Shown here piece by piece: positions 37,780 through 47,276 of a DNA stretch of 64,000 bases. The translations under genes were made by a program, and so were the position numbers. Under the pieces are notes generated by a model. It ran no database searches and was not told the DNA's origin. It saw only the letters and a list, made by a program, of their open reading frames with translations. The stretch comes from Alphaproteobacteria bacterium (GTDB lineage Bacteria > Pseudomonadota > Alphaproteobacteria > SHVZ01): positions 1-64,000 of the forward strand of contig SHVZ01000001.1 in NCBI GenBank assembly GCA_009694025.1, written 5' to 3'. How positions within the stretch are numbered: the stretch's first letter is position 1; each line of letters opens with the position of its first letter.

Positions 37780-40700
37780 GCCGCAGCTTCCCGCGTTCCG
37801 TGCAGCGACGCCAGCAGAGCCGGCCGCCGGTTGCCGCCCGGCTGCCAGAGCTCGCGCGTCCGCGCCTCCTCGAAGCGCCCGATGATGTCGCGGAGCGCCG
37901 CCGGATTGGCCTCGGAGAGGAAGCCGCGTACACGCTCATCGGCGAGATAGGCGTCGAAGAGCAAGTCGAACTGGTCGTCACGGACCGCACTGGTGGTCGC
38001 GGCGAAGGCGAACAGGTAGTCGACCGTCGCCGCGATCTCGAAGGCGCCCTTGTAGCCGTGGCGCATCACGCCGGCGATCCACTTGGGATTGGCCGCCCGG
38101 CCGCGCACCACCAGGGCGATCTCTTCCGCCAGCGTCGAGATGCGCGGGCGCTCGGGGAGCGAGTGGTCGTTGTGGTAGACGACCGGTGCCGCGCCCGACA
38201 GATGGGCGACGGTGACCGCGAGGCCGCCCTCGAACTGGTAGTAGTCGTCGGAATCGAGCAGATCGTGCTCGCGGTTGTCCTGGTTGTGGACGACCGCCTC
38301 GACCTGCTCCAGGCGCTCGGCCAGCATCGGTTCCGACGCCCCCTCCTTTCCGGCCGCATAGGCGAAACTGCTCCAGGCCAGGAAGGCGCGGGCGAGGTCG
38401 GCCGGCGTCCGCCAGCCGCGCTCGTCGATCAGCGCCTGCAGTCCGGCGCCATAGGCGCCGGGCTTGGAGCCGAAGACCCGAAAGCCGGCGCGGAGCTCGG
38501 CGGTCGCCGCATCGAGGCCCCGGCCGACCAGCGTCGCGCGATCGCGGCGGAAGGCGGCGGCGAGCGGATTGTCGGCTTCCGGCTCGTCGAGACGGGCGAC
38601 GGCGCGGGCCGCCGAGTCGACCAGGTCGATGAGGCCGGGGAAGGCATCGCGGAAGAAGCCGGAGACCCGGAGAGTGACGTCGACGCGGGGCCGGCCGAGG
38701 ACCGAAGCGGGCATGATCTCGAAGCCGGTGACGCGGCGGGAGCCCGTGTCCCAGGTCGGGCGCACGCCCATGAGGGCCAGCGCCTGGGCGACATCGTCGC
38801 CGCCGGTCCGCATGCAGGAGGTGCCCCAGGCCGAGAGCGCGATGCGGCGGGGATAGTCGCCATGCTCCTGGGCGTGGCGCTCGACCAGAAGCGAGGCCGA
38901 GTGCCAGCCGAGGGTCCAAGCCGCCGGCGTCGGCACCGAACGCGTGTCGACCGAGTAGAAGTTGCGCCCTGTCGGCAGCACCTCCGGCTTGCCGCGAGTC
39001 GGCGCACCCGATGGACCGGGGTCAACGAAGCGGCCGTCGAGGCCGGCCAGCAGCGCCTGCCGCTCGGCCGGACCGGAGGCGATCACCGCCGGACGCAGGC
39101 GCGTCTCGATCTCGCCCAGAACGGCCGAGGTGCGCGTCCATGCCGGATCGCAGGCGCGCTTTCCGGCGACGAGGTCGAGCGCCTCCGCTTCCAGGCGGTC
39201 GACGATGCGTCCGGCGCCGTCGTCGGTCAGCGGGTCGACGCCGAGCGCCTGATCGTCGGCAAGCGCGCGGATCAGCGAGGCGTCCTCGGCCCGCGCGCCG
39301 CGGGGCACACGCGCCAACGCCACCAGCAGCGCATCCAGGCGCTCACCGTCCGGGGAGCAGCCGAGCACATGCAGCCCGTCGCGGATCTGCAGGTCCTTGA
39401 TCCGGCAGAGATGGCGGTCGAGCTTCTGCAGCGCCGCCTGCCGGTCATCGTCGGCGCCGATGCCGCAGTCGCGGTCGAGCCCGGCCTTGCGGCAGCGGTC
39501 GAGGATGTCGGAGGCCAGCGGGTCGAGGCGGCGTGGATCGAGGGTGGCGGCGTGATAGTACTCGTCTATCAGGTGCTCGAGATCGGCTTGCGGGCCATAG
39601 CTGCCGGCACGGGTGAGCGGCGGCGTCAGGTGATCGATGATCACAGCGGCCGCCCGCCGCTTCGCCTGGGTCCCCTCGCCCGGGTCGTTGACGATGAACG
39701 GATAGAGGTTGGGCATCGGCCCGAGGGCCACTTCGGGCCAGCAGAGCGAGGAGAGCGCCGTCGCCTTCCCTGGCAGCCACTCCAGGTTCCCATGCTTGCC
39801 GAGGTGGATGACGGCATGAGCGCCGAACACCTCGCGGAGCCAGAGGTGGAAGGCAAGGTAGCCGTGCGGCGGCACCAGGTCGGGGTCGTGGTAGGTGGAC
39901 TCCGGGTCGATGTTGTAGCCGCGGGCCGGCTGCACGGCGACGACGACGTGGCCAAACCGGTGGATCGCCAACGCGAAGGCGTCACCGCGGACGAAGGGGT
40001 CGGCCGCCGGATCGCCCCAGCGCTCGGCAAGCGCTTCCCGCGTCTCCCTGGCCTGGGCGACGAGCCAGGCGCGGTAGCGGGCGAGCGGCAGCGTCACCGT
40101 CGCGGCGCGCGTGGACGGCGCGTTGGTCGGGCCGGCGAGAAGTCGCGCCATCAGTGCCGCCCCATCGGTAGGGCGGCCCTTGACGCGGTACCCCGCCGAC
40201 TCCAGCGCCGACAGCACCTCCACAGTCGATGCCGGAGTGTCGAGACCGACGCCGTTGCCGATGCGGGCGTCGCTGTTCGGATAATTGGCGAGAACGATGG
40301 CGATGCGGCGCGCCGGCGCCGGCGTCCGCCGAAGCCGGACCCAGGCCGAGGCCAGGTCGGCGACGAAGGCGATGCGATCAGCCACCGGCTGGTAGTCGAG
40401 GATGTCCGCCTCGGTCAGCGGATCGCGGCGGCGCAGCGTTTTGAACGAGACGGCGCGCGACAACAGGCGGCCGTCGACCTCCGGCATCGCCACGTTCATG
40501 GCGAGGTCGGCCGTGCGCAGCCCGCGGGCGTCGGCCTGCCAGGCCGCCTCGGTCGAGCCGGAGAAGACGACCTGCAGCACCGGACGATCGAGCCCGTCGA
40601 TCACGCCGGCGGAGAAGGCGGTGGCGTTGAGGACGATGTCGGGTTTCGCCGCGACGACGAGCGCCCTCGCCTCCTCGTCCTTGAGCGAGGCGGCGAAGAT

Positions 40701-41360
40701 CGCCTGCGTTTCCAGCCCCACCCGATCCAGCGCCGCGATCAACGCATCGACCGGTGCCAGGGTCCCGGACTGGACGAGGGCGCGATAGAAGACGAGGGCG
40801 GCGACCGGACGATCGCCCGAGGCCGCCCGGTAGATGCCGGCCCGCGGCAACGCTTCCGCCGGCAGCGGCCTCTCGCCCCTGCCGATCAGATGCGCCGCGG
40901 CGGCGAGGAAACGCTCGGCATTGGCGAGGCCGCCTTCGATCAGGTAGCGCCAGAGCCGCGTCGACGCCTCCGGCGGCACCGTCGACAGCGAGGCCAGATC
41001 CGGGTCGGGCCGGTCGTCGCCGGGCAGCAGCGCCAGCGGGATCCCCTTGGCACGGCAGACCTCGACGATACGGTCGACGCCATAGGGCCAGTAAGCACGG
41101 CCGCCGAGCAGCCGCACGACCACCAGCCGCGCTTTAGCGACGACCTGCTCGACATGGATATCGACCGACAGATTGTGCTGGAGCCGCGTCGGGTTGGCGA
41201 GGCGCAACGAAGGCCCGTCGCCCTGGCGCTGCCGGGCGGCGGCCAGCGCCGCGATTTCCGTGTCGGCCGCCGTGAGCACGACCACGTCGCCGGGGCTCTG
41301 GCCGAGGTCGACGGCCTCGGCCCCGTCGATGCGTCCGGGTTCGGCGACGAGCAGGTGCAT
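37776..41360 (-). CDS. cobN: Cobaltochelatase subunit CobN
   Basis: 1194 aa; VIHLGKHGNLEWLPGKATALSSLCWPEVALGPMPNLYPFIVNDPGEGTQAKRRAAAVIIDHLTPPLTRAG. Confidence 0.95.
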   Translation of the reverse strand: MHLLVAEPGRIDGAEAVDLGQSPGDVVVLTAADTEIAALAAARQRQGDGPSLRLANPTRLQHNLSVDIHVEQVVAKARLVVVRLLGGRAYWPYGVDRIVEVCRAKGIPLALLPGDDRPDPDLASLSTVPPEASTRLWRYLIEGGLANAERFLAAAAHLIGRGERPLPAEALPRAGIYRAASGDRPVAALVFYRALVQSGTLAPVDALIAALDRVGLETQAIFAASLKDEEARALVVAAKPDIVLNATAFSAGVIDGLDRPVLQVVFSGSTEAAWQADARGLRTADLAMNVAMPEVDGRLLSRAVSFKTLRRRDPLTEADILDYQPVADRIAFVADLASAWVRLRRTPAPARRIAIVLANYPNSDARIGNGVGLDTPASTVEVLSALESAGYRVKGRPTDGAALMARLLAGPTNAPSTRAATVTLPLARYRAWLVAQARETREALAERWGDPAADPFVRGDAFALAIHRFGHVVVAVQPARGYNIDPESTYHDPDLVPPHGYLAFHLWLREVFGAHAVIHLGKHGNLEWLPGKATALSSLCWPEVALGPMPNLYPFIVNDPGEGTQAKRRAAAVIIDHLTPPLTRAGSYGPQADLEHLIDEYYHAATLDPRRLDPLASDILDRCRKAGLDRDCGIGADDDRQAALQKLDRHLCRIKDLQIRDGLHVLGCSPDGERLDALLVALARVPRGARAEDASLIRALADDQALGVDPLTDDGAGRIVDRLEAEALDLVAGKRACDPAWTRTSAVLGEIETRLRPAVIASGPAERQALLAGLDGRFVDPGPSGAPTRGKPEVLPTGRNFYSVDTRSVPTPAAWTLGWHSASLLVERHAQEHGDYPRRIALSAWGTSCMRTGGDDVAQALALMGVRPTWDTGSRRVTGFEIMPASVLGRPRVDVTLRVSGFFRDAFPGLIDLVDSAARAVARLDEPEADNPLAAAFRRDRATLVGRGLDAATAELRAGFRVFGSKPGAYGAGLQALIDERGWRTPADLARAFLAWSSFAYAAGKEGASEPMLAERLEQVEAVVHNQDNREHDLLDSDDYYQFEGGLAVTVAHLSGAAPVVYHNDHSLPERPRISTLAEEIALVVRGRAANPKWIAGVMRHGYKGAFEIAATVDYLFAFAATTSAVRDDQFDLLFDAYLADERVRGFLSEANPAALRDIIGRFEEARTRELWQPGGNRRPALLASLHGTREAAA

Positions 41361-41362
41361 GC

Positions 41363-42388
41363 TTATCCTCGGATCTCCGCTTCGATGCCTCTGCGGTCGA
41401 GGCCCTTAAGGCCGATGACGACGAGACGCCCGTCCCGGGCTTCGCCTTGCTTCCACGGCCGGTCGAAGTGACGGACGAGACGCGGGCCGACACCCTGGAT
41501 GACGTGGCGGAGCGGTTTTCCCGGCACCTCGACGAAACCTTTGACCCGGAGCACGCCGAACTTCTCGACGGCCTGAAGAATGCGGGCCTCCAGAGCCTGA
41601 GGATCGGCGGCGGGCGCCAAGGCGACCGCGAAGCTTTCGAAGTCCTCGTGGTCGTGCTCGGTCTCGTTGTCATGGTGAGAGGGGCGGTTCGAGAGATCAT
41701 CCTCGGCCGCCGCCGCTAGCCCCAGCAGCGCCGAGGCCGGGAGATTGCCATGGCGCGATTCGACGATCTTCACGCCCGGCCTCAAGACCGCCGTCACCTC
41801 CGCGCGCACGCGGGCGAGGTCTGCGGGCGACACCAGGTCGCTCTTGTTGAGGATGACGAGATCGGCGCAGGCGAGCTGATCTTCGTAGACCTCCTCCAGA
41901 GGATTTTCGTGGTCGAGATTCGGATCGGCGGCGCGCTGGCGTGCGACCGCTTCCGGATCGTCGGCGAAGCGGCCGCCGGCGACCGCGGCGGCATCGATCA
42001 CCACGATCACCCCGTCGACGGTCGATCGCGCCTTCACCTCCGGCCAGTTGAAGGCCTGGACCAGCGGCTTCGGCAGGGCAAGTCCCGAGGTCTCGATGAT
42101 GATGTGCTCCGGCGGCTCCGGCCGCTCGATCAGCTTCTTCATCGACGGCAGGAAGTCGTCGGCGACCGTGCAGCAGATGCAGCCGTTGGCCAGCTCGACG
42201 ATGTCGTCGTCCTCGCAGCCCTCGATGCCGCAGCCCAAGATCAGCTCGCGGTCGATGCCGAGCTCGCCGAACTCGTTGATGACGAAGGCGAGGCGACGTC
42301 CGCCCGCCGTGCGCAGCAGGTTCTGGATCAGACTGGTCTTCCCGGCCCCGAGAAAGCCGGTAACCACGGTCGCGGGAATGCGGTTCAT
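41363..42388 (-). CDS. cobW: CobW GTPase (G3E family)
   Basis: TVVTGFLGAGKTSLIQNLL; VELANGCICCTVADDF; His/acid-rich SHHDNETEHDHEDFE. Confidence 0.94.
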   Translation of the reverse strand: MNRIPATVVTGFLGAGKTSLIQNLLRTAGGRRLAFVINEFGELGIDRELILGCGIEGCEDDDIVELANGCICCTVADDFLPSMKKLIERPEPPEHIIIETSGLALPKPLVQAFNWPEVKARSTVDGVIVVIDAAAVAGGRFADDPEAVARQRAADPNLDHENPLEEVYEDQLACADLVILNKSDLVSPADLARVRAEVTAVLRPGVKIVESRHGNLPASALLGLAAAAEDDLSNRPSHHDNETEHDHEDFESFAVALAPAADPQALEARILQAVEKFGVLRVKGFVEVPGKPLRHVIQGVGPRLVRHFDRPWKQGEARDGRLVVIGLKGLDRRGIEAEIRG

Positions 42389-42951
42389 GAAGATCCTTGC
42401 GGCTTGAGGACAAGAGGGAGACCGGCGACGACCAGCTCGACCCGGTCGACGGCGCCGGCGAGCCGCCGATGCAGCCGTCCGGCATGGTCGCGGAAGGCGC
42501 GGGCGAGAGCGTTGTCCGGGACAATGCCCATGCCGACCTCGTTCGAGACCAGCACGACCGGCGCGGATCTGGCTGCAACGGCGGCGGCGAGACGCTCGCC
42601 TTCGCCGACGACGTCCCGTCCGGCGACCATCAGATTGGAGAGCCAGAGCGTCAGGCAGTCGACCAGCACCGGGCGAGCCTCGCCGGCGAGCGTGCCGACG
42701 AGATCGAGCGGCACCTCGCGGGTGACCCAGCGCCGGCCGCGACGGGCCTGGTGCTCGGCGATGCGATGGGCCATCTCCGCGTCGCCGGCCTCGGACGTGG
42801 CGAGATATACGACTTCACCAACACCCGCGGCGGACAGCGCCAGTTCCTCGGCACGCGCGCTCTTTCCCGAGCGCGCCCCGCCTAAGATCAACGCCCGCGT
42901 GAACGGCGGGAGCGAGGCCGCGGCCGAGCGGGCCGGTACGGTCATGGTCAC
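42385..42951 (-). CDS. cobU: Adenosylcobinamide kinase/guanylyltransferase
   Basis: ALILGGARSGKSARAEELAL...VLVSNEVGMGIVPDNALARAFRDHAGRLHR. Confidence 0.93.
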   Translation of the reverse strand: MTMTVPARSAAASLPPFTRALILGGARSGKSARAEELALSAAGVGEVVYLATSEAGDAEMAHRIAEHQARRGRRWVTREVPLDLVGTLAGEARPVLVDCLTLWLSNLMVAGRDVVGEGERLAAAVAARSAPVVLVSNEVGMGIVPDNALARAFRDHAGRLHRRLAGAVDRVELVVAGLPLVLKPQGSS

Positions 42952-42989
42952 GGCAGGCCCTCCACCCGAGGAGCAAGCACCGTTGCGGG

Positions 42990-43150
42990 CGACGTCGCGG
43001 AGGTCTCCTGGCTCCGGGGTCTTTGGCGACGAAGCCTTCCCAACCGTTGCCGGTCAGTGGCTCTCGCTCGTCGCCTCGCCCGTCACAGTTGCGGGGGCAG
43101 CGCCGGTCTCGCGGTGAACCCGCCTACCGAACTTCCCTGTCTCGACGTCT
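42990..43150 (-). ncRNA. Cobalamin riboswitch
   Basis: Reverse complement contains AGGGAAGTTCGGTAGGC, CTGCCCCCGCAACTGTGACGG (43081-43100), GAGCCACTGACCGG (43055-43061 core) and B12-box-like GAGCCAGGAGACCTCCG (42999-43014), just upstream of cobU. Confidence 0.93.
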
Positions 43151-43185
43151 TGGAGCCGACCCTAGCACGGCGCGCCGGGAGGGGG

Positions 43186-43827
43186 CTACCGCGGCGCCTG
43201 ATTGATGGCGACCGCCCGCCAGGCAGGCGGGTGGCGACTGGTCCCGGCGAAATGATCGAGCCGGGTCAGGTGGGTATTGAAGACGTCGACCCGGAGCGCC
43301 GCCTCCGGATCGAGCCTGAGCGCGTGCGCCACGGCGGCCCGGATGGTGCCGCCATGGGTGACGGCGACGATGTCCTTGCCGGCCAGCTCGAGGTTGAGCC
43401 GCTCGATGCCGACGGAGACCCGGGCCATCAGGTGCTCGAAGCTCTCGCCGCCCGGCGGCACCGCCGCCGCCGGCGCGAGCCAGAAGCGGTGGTAGCCCGA
43501 TTCCGGACTCGCCTTCAGCTCCTCGTAGGTGCGGCCCTGCCAGTCGCCGAAATGCTGCTCGATGAAGTCCGGGACAACCCGCATCTCCGGCAGCCGGTAG
43601 CCGGCGGCGCCGATGGCGAGCGCGGTCTCGCGGGTGCGCCGGAGCGGCGAATGCACCCAGACGGCATCCTTCGGCAGGAGCTTGGCCCAGCACTCGAAAT
43701 GCTCCGACGCCGAGGTGTCGCAGGGATGGTCGGTCTGGCCGTAAGCACGGCCTTTGTTCACTGTGACCGGCGCGTGCCGGATCCACCACCAGCGCGTCGA
43801 GAGGCCGGGGTCGAAGATCGTGCTCAT
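43186..43827 (-). CDS. cobC: Histidine phosphatase family (alpha-ribazole phosphatase-like)
   Basis: WWWIRHAPVTVNKGRAYGQTD...VHSPLRRTRETA...VTHGGTIRAA; cobalamin context. Confidence 0.85.
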   Translation of the reverse strand: MSTIFDPGLSTRWWWIRHAPVTVNKGRAYGQTDHPCDTSASEHFECWAKLLPKDAVWVHSPLRRTRETALAIGAAGYRLPEMRVVPDFIEQHFGDWQGRTYEELKASPESGYHRFWLAPAAAVPPGGESFEHLMARVSVGIERLNLELAGKDIVAVTHGGTIRAAVAHALRLDPEAALRVDVFNTHLTRLDHFAGTSRHPPAWRAVAINQAPR

Positions 43828-43836
43828 GGCGCCTGT

Positions 43837-44580
43837 CTAGGGGATCGTCGTCAACGCGAGGAGGGCCCCGATCTCCGCCGCCTGCTCGGTGGCGCCCAGG
43901 GTGTCCCCGGTATAGCCGCCGAGGCGCCGGCGCGCCAGCGCCGCGACCGCCGCGGCGGAACCGGCGGAGACCGCGGCGGCAAGTAGCGCCGGGCCGGGGC
44001 CGAGCGCGATGACGGCGATCGTAATGCCGAGGCCCGCCGCCCAGTAGACACCGTCGGCCTCCGGCTTCCCGGCGGCAGCCGCGAGCCCGTCGGTGCGGGC
44101 CGGCGCGTCGATCCGCATCAGCCAGGGGAGCCAGCCCCGGGACAGCGCGTGCACGGCGATCAGCGCCGCAGCGCCGTCGGCAAGAGCGGCGAGCGATCCA
44201 GCGCGCAGCCCGACCGACAGGATGAGGGCCAGTGCCCCGAAGGTGCCGATACGGGAATCGCGCATGATTTCGAGAACGCGCTCGCGCGCCGCGCCGGAGA
44301 AAAGCCCGTCGGCCGAATCGGCAAGCCCGTCCTCATGCAGTGCGCCGGTCGCGGCGACCGCCGCACCGACCGCGAGCACGGCCGCCACCAGCGGCGGGAT
44401 GCCAACCCCATGGGCGAGCGCCAGCACCGCCGCGGCGATGCCGCCGACCAGCGCTCCTGCCAGCGGAAACCCGCGTGCCGCCGCCGCCAGCGGCAGTGTC
44501 GCATCCAATCGAATCGGCAGCCGCGTCAGGAAGGCGACAGCGGTCACGAGCTCGAGGCGAAGGGCGGCGATCCAGATCAT
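43837..44580 (-). CDS. cobS: Adenosylcobinamide-GDP ribazoletransferase
   Basis: FLTRLPI...[43 protein letters not shown]. Confidence 0.94.
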   Translation of the reverse strand: MIWIAALRLELVTAVAFLTRLPIRLDATLPLAAAARGFPLAGALVGGIAAAVLALAHGVGIPPLVAAVLAVGAAVAATGALHEDGLADSADGLFSGAARERVLEIMRDSRIGTFGALALILSVGLRAGSLAALADGAAALIAVHALSRGWLPWLMRIDAPARTDGLAAAAGKPEADGVYWAAGLGITIAVIALGPGPALLAAAVSAGSAAAVAALARRRLGGYTGDTLGATEQAAEIGALLALTTIP

Positions 44581-44648
44581 GTCCCTTTTTCGCTTGGCCG
44601 GCGCCAAAAATCCAGCGATGAAGGCGCCCCTCTCCGGAAGGGCACCCC

Positions 44649-45665
44649 ATGGCCGAGCCGATCGCCACCCTGGACGAGATCCGAAAGATCCTCCGCGCGC
44701 TGCCCGGACCGGACCTGGAGGCGGCGAGCGCGGTCGCGACCCGCGAGGCGCAGCTGACCAAGCCGCCTGGCGCGCTCGGCCGGCTCGAGGAGGTCTCGGC
44801 CTGGCTCGCCACCTGGCAGGGCCGCGCACGACCCCGCCTCGATCATCCGCGGGTCGCGGTGTTCGCCGGCAATCACGGCGTCGCGGCCCTTGGGGTCTCC
44901 GCCTTTCCGGCGTCGGTAACCCAGCAGATGGTGCAGAACTTCATCGCTGGCGGTGCAGCGATCAACCAGCTCTGCACGACCTTCGATGCCGATCTCCGCG
45001 TCTATGAGATGGCGCTGGAGACCCCGACCCTGGACTTCACCCAAGGACCGGCCATGGACGAAGAGGAGGCCGCCCGCTCGCTTGCCTACGGCATGATGGC
45101 GGTCGAGCCCGGCCTCGACGTGATGTGCCTCGGCGAGATGGGCATCGCCAACACGACCTCGGCGGCAGCGCTCGCCTGCGCGCTGTTCGGCGGCACCGCC
45201 GCCGACTGGGCCGGTCCCGGAACCGGCGTCGTCGGCGACGCCCTGAGGCGCAAGACCGAGGTCATCGCCGCCGGCGTCCTCAGGCACAAGGACGCCAAAG
45301 ACCCCTTGGAGATCCTGGCCAGGCTCGGCGGCTTCGAGCTGGCGGCCATCACCGGGGCGGTGATCGCCGCAAGGCGGGCGCGGACGCCGGTGGTGCTCGA
45401 CGGATTCGCCTGCACCGTCGCCGCCGCGGTGCTCCACCGCATCGATCCGCGATTGCTCGACCACTGCCTCGTCTCGCATGTCTCGGCCGAGCCCGGCCAT
45501 CGCCGGCTGCTCCAGACGATCGGCAAGACCGCCCTCTTCGACTTCGGCATGCGCCTCGGCGAAGCCTCCGGCGCCGCCCTCGCCCTCGGCGTGCTCAAAG
45601 CGGCGGTCGCCTGCCACACCGGCATGGCCACATTCGCCGAGGCCGGGGTCGACGGGAAACCCTGA
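44649..45665 (+). CDS. cobT: Nicotinate-nucleotide-dimethylbenzimidazole phosphoribosyltransferase
   Basis: [21 protein letters not shown]...[27 protein letters not shown]...[15 protein letters not shown]. Confidence 0.95.
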   Translation: MAEPIATLDEIRKILRALPGPDLEAASAVATREAQLTKPPGALGRLEEVSAWLATWQGRARPRLDHPRVAVFAGNHGVAALGVSAFPASVTQQMVQNFIAGGAAINQLCTTFDADLRVYEMALETPTLDFTQGPAMDEEEAARSLAYGMMAVEPGLDVMCLGEMGIANTTSAAALACALFGGTAADWAGPGTGVVGDALRRKTEVIAAGVLRHKDAKDPLEILARLGGFELAAITGAVIAARRARTPVVLDGFACTVAAAVLHRIDPRLLDHCLVSHVSAEPGHRRLLQTIGKTALFDFGMRLGEASGAALALGVLKAAVACHTGMATFAEAGVDGKP

Positions 45666-45668
45666 CGC

Positions 45669-46499
45669 CTACTCGCCCTGCTGCAGCAGCTTCCCCTGGC
45701 GCCTAGCCCAGCGGAAGGCGATGAGGAAGAGGAAGAGGCCGACGGCTATATAAGCGGCATCGGTGATCAGCGCACCGGCGAGCAGATCCCAGCGGAAGAC
45801 GCCTTCGTACATGACCGCGCGCATACCCTCGAAGACATAGGCTGCGGGCGTCCCCCAGGCGACCGGCTGCAGCCACCAGGGGAGCGTCGAGATCGGGTAG
45901 TAGATACCGCTGATCGGCGCGAAACCGAAGACCGTCGCCCAGGCCAGCCCCTCGGCGCCGGCGCCGAAGCGCAACACCAGGCCGCAGACCGCGAGCCCGA
46001 TGCCCCAGCCCATGATCATCAGGCAGACGAAGAACGGGATCAGCGGCAGGCCGAGATCGAAGATCGAGAAATGATAGAGCGGGATCGCCAGCAGCACCGC
46101 CGGGCCGACGCCGATCGCCGTCCTGATGATGCTCATCACCATCAGGGCGACGGCAAATTCGCTCGGCTTCAGCGGCGTCACGAACAGGTTCGCCAGGTTC
46201 CGCGACCACTGCTCTTCGAGGAAGGAGACGGTGATGCCGATCTGGGCACGGAAGACGATGTCCCACAGCAGCACGGCCGCCAGCAGCACGCCGGTCGCCT
46301 GGGCGACCCAGCTCGAATGGCCGATGAAGAACTGGGTGGTGAAGCCCCAGATGATCATCTGCACCGTCGGCCAATAGGCGAGCTCGAAGATCCGCGCCCA
46401 GGAGCCCTTCAGGAGATAGTAGTGGCGGAGCACGATGGCGCCGATGCGGCCGATGGAAAGGCCGACGGGGGCATTCTGACGAAGCGCGCGCGCGGTCAT
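45669..46499 (-). CDS. ABC-2 type transporter permease
   Basis: Multiple TM segments; FGFAPISGIYYPISTLPWWLQPVAWGTPAAYVFEGMRAV. Confidence 0.88.
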   Translation of the reverse strand: MTARALRQNAPVGLSIGRIGAIVLRHYYLLKGSWARIFELAYWPTVQMIIWGFTTQFFIGHSSWVAQATGVLLAAVLLWDIVFRAQIGITVSFLEEQWSRNLANLFVTPLKPSEFAVALMVMSIIRTAIGVGPAVLLAIPLYHFSIFDLGLPLIPFFVCLMIMGWGIGLAVCGLVLRFGAGAEGLAWATVFGFAPISGIYYPISTLPWWLQPVAWGTPAAYVFEGMRAVMYEGVFRWDLLAGALITDAAYIAVGLFLFLIAFRWARRQGKLLQQGE

Positions 46500-47236
46500 T
46501 GCGCGGCCTCGCGGCTCCTGGCGATGTCCAGGAAGACCTGCTCGAGCGTCGAGCGGCCGTAGCGCTGGATCAGGTCCGCAGGCGACCCCCGATCGACGAT
46601 GCGGCCCTGGCGCAGCATCAGCACGTGGCGGCAGAGGCGCTCGACCTCGCCCATGTTGTGGGATGCGAGCAGAATGGTGGCGCCGAGCCGCCGCTGATAG
46701 GCCTCGAGATAGGACCTGACCCAGTCGCCGGTGTCGGGATCGAGGGACGCCGTCGGCTCGTCCAGCAGCAGGAGCTCGGGTTCGTTGATCAGCGCCTTGG
46801 CGAGCGCCACCCGGGTCCGCTGTCCTGCCGAGAGCGCCCCGACCGGTCGGTCGGCGAAGCCTACGAGATCGAGGTCCTCGATCAGGCCGGAGATGCGGTC
46901 GCCGACATCCTCGATGCCGTAGAGGTGGCCGTAGACACGGAGGTTCTGGCGGGTGGTCAGGCGATGCGGCAGATCGACATAGGGCGAGGAGAAGTTCATC
47001 CGCGGCAGCACATGGGCGCGCTCGTGCCGCATGTCGCGGCCAAGAACGCGAACCTCGCCCGCCGTCGGCTCGAGCAGGCCGAGCAGCATGGCGAGCGTCG
47101 TCGTCTTGCCGGCGCCGTTGCCGCCGAGCAGCGCCACGGTGGTACCGGCCGCGACCGTAAAGGAGATGCCGTCCACCGCCGTCACCCGCTCGAAGCGTTT
47201 GGTGAGGCCGTCGACTTCGATTGCCGTAAGAGCCAT
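46496..47236 (-). CDS. ABC transporter ATP-binding protein
   Basis: Walker A GGNGAGKTTT, signature LSAGQRTRVALAKALI, Walker B LLLLDEPTASLD; 4-nt overlap with permease. Confidence 0.93.
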   Translation of the reverse strand: MALTAIEVDGLTKRFERVTAVDGISFTVAAGTTVALLGGNGAGKTTTLAMLLGLLEPTAGEVRVLGRDMRHERAHVLPRMNFSSPYVDLPHRLTTRQNLRVYGHLYGIEDVGDRISGLIEDLDLVGFADRPVGALSAGQRTRVALAKALINEPELLLLDEPTASLDPDTGDWVRSYLEAYQRRLGATILLASHNMGEVERLCRHVLMLRQGRIVDRGSPADLIQRYGRSTLEQVFLDIARSREAAQ

Positions 47237-47276
47237 CGAGGGAATATAGGGAGGGACCGACGACGAGGCCAACAGC

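Noticed and set aside
37800-41471. 1223-aa + strand ORF
   Set aside because: Exactly antisense to cobN; a GC-codon-bias shadow ORF with no family character.
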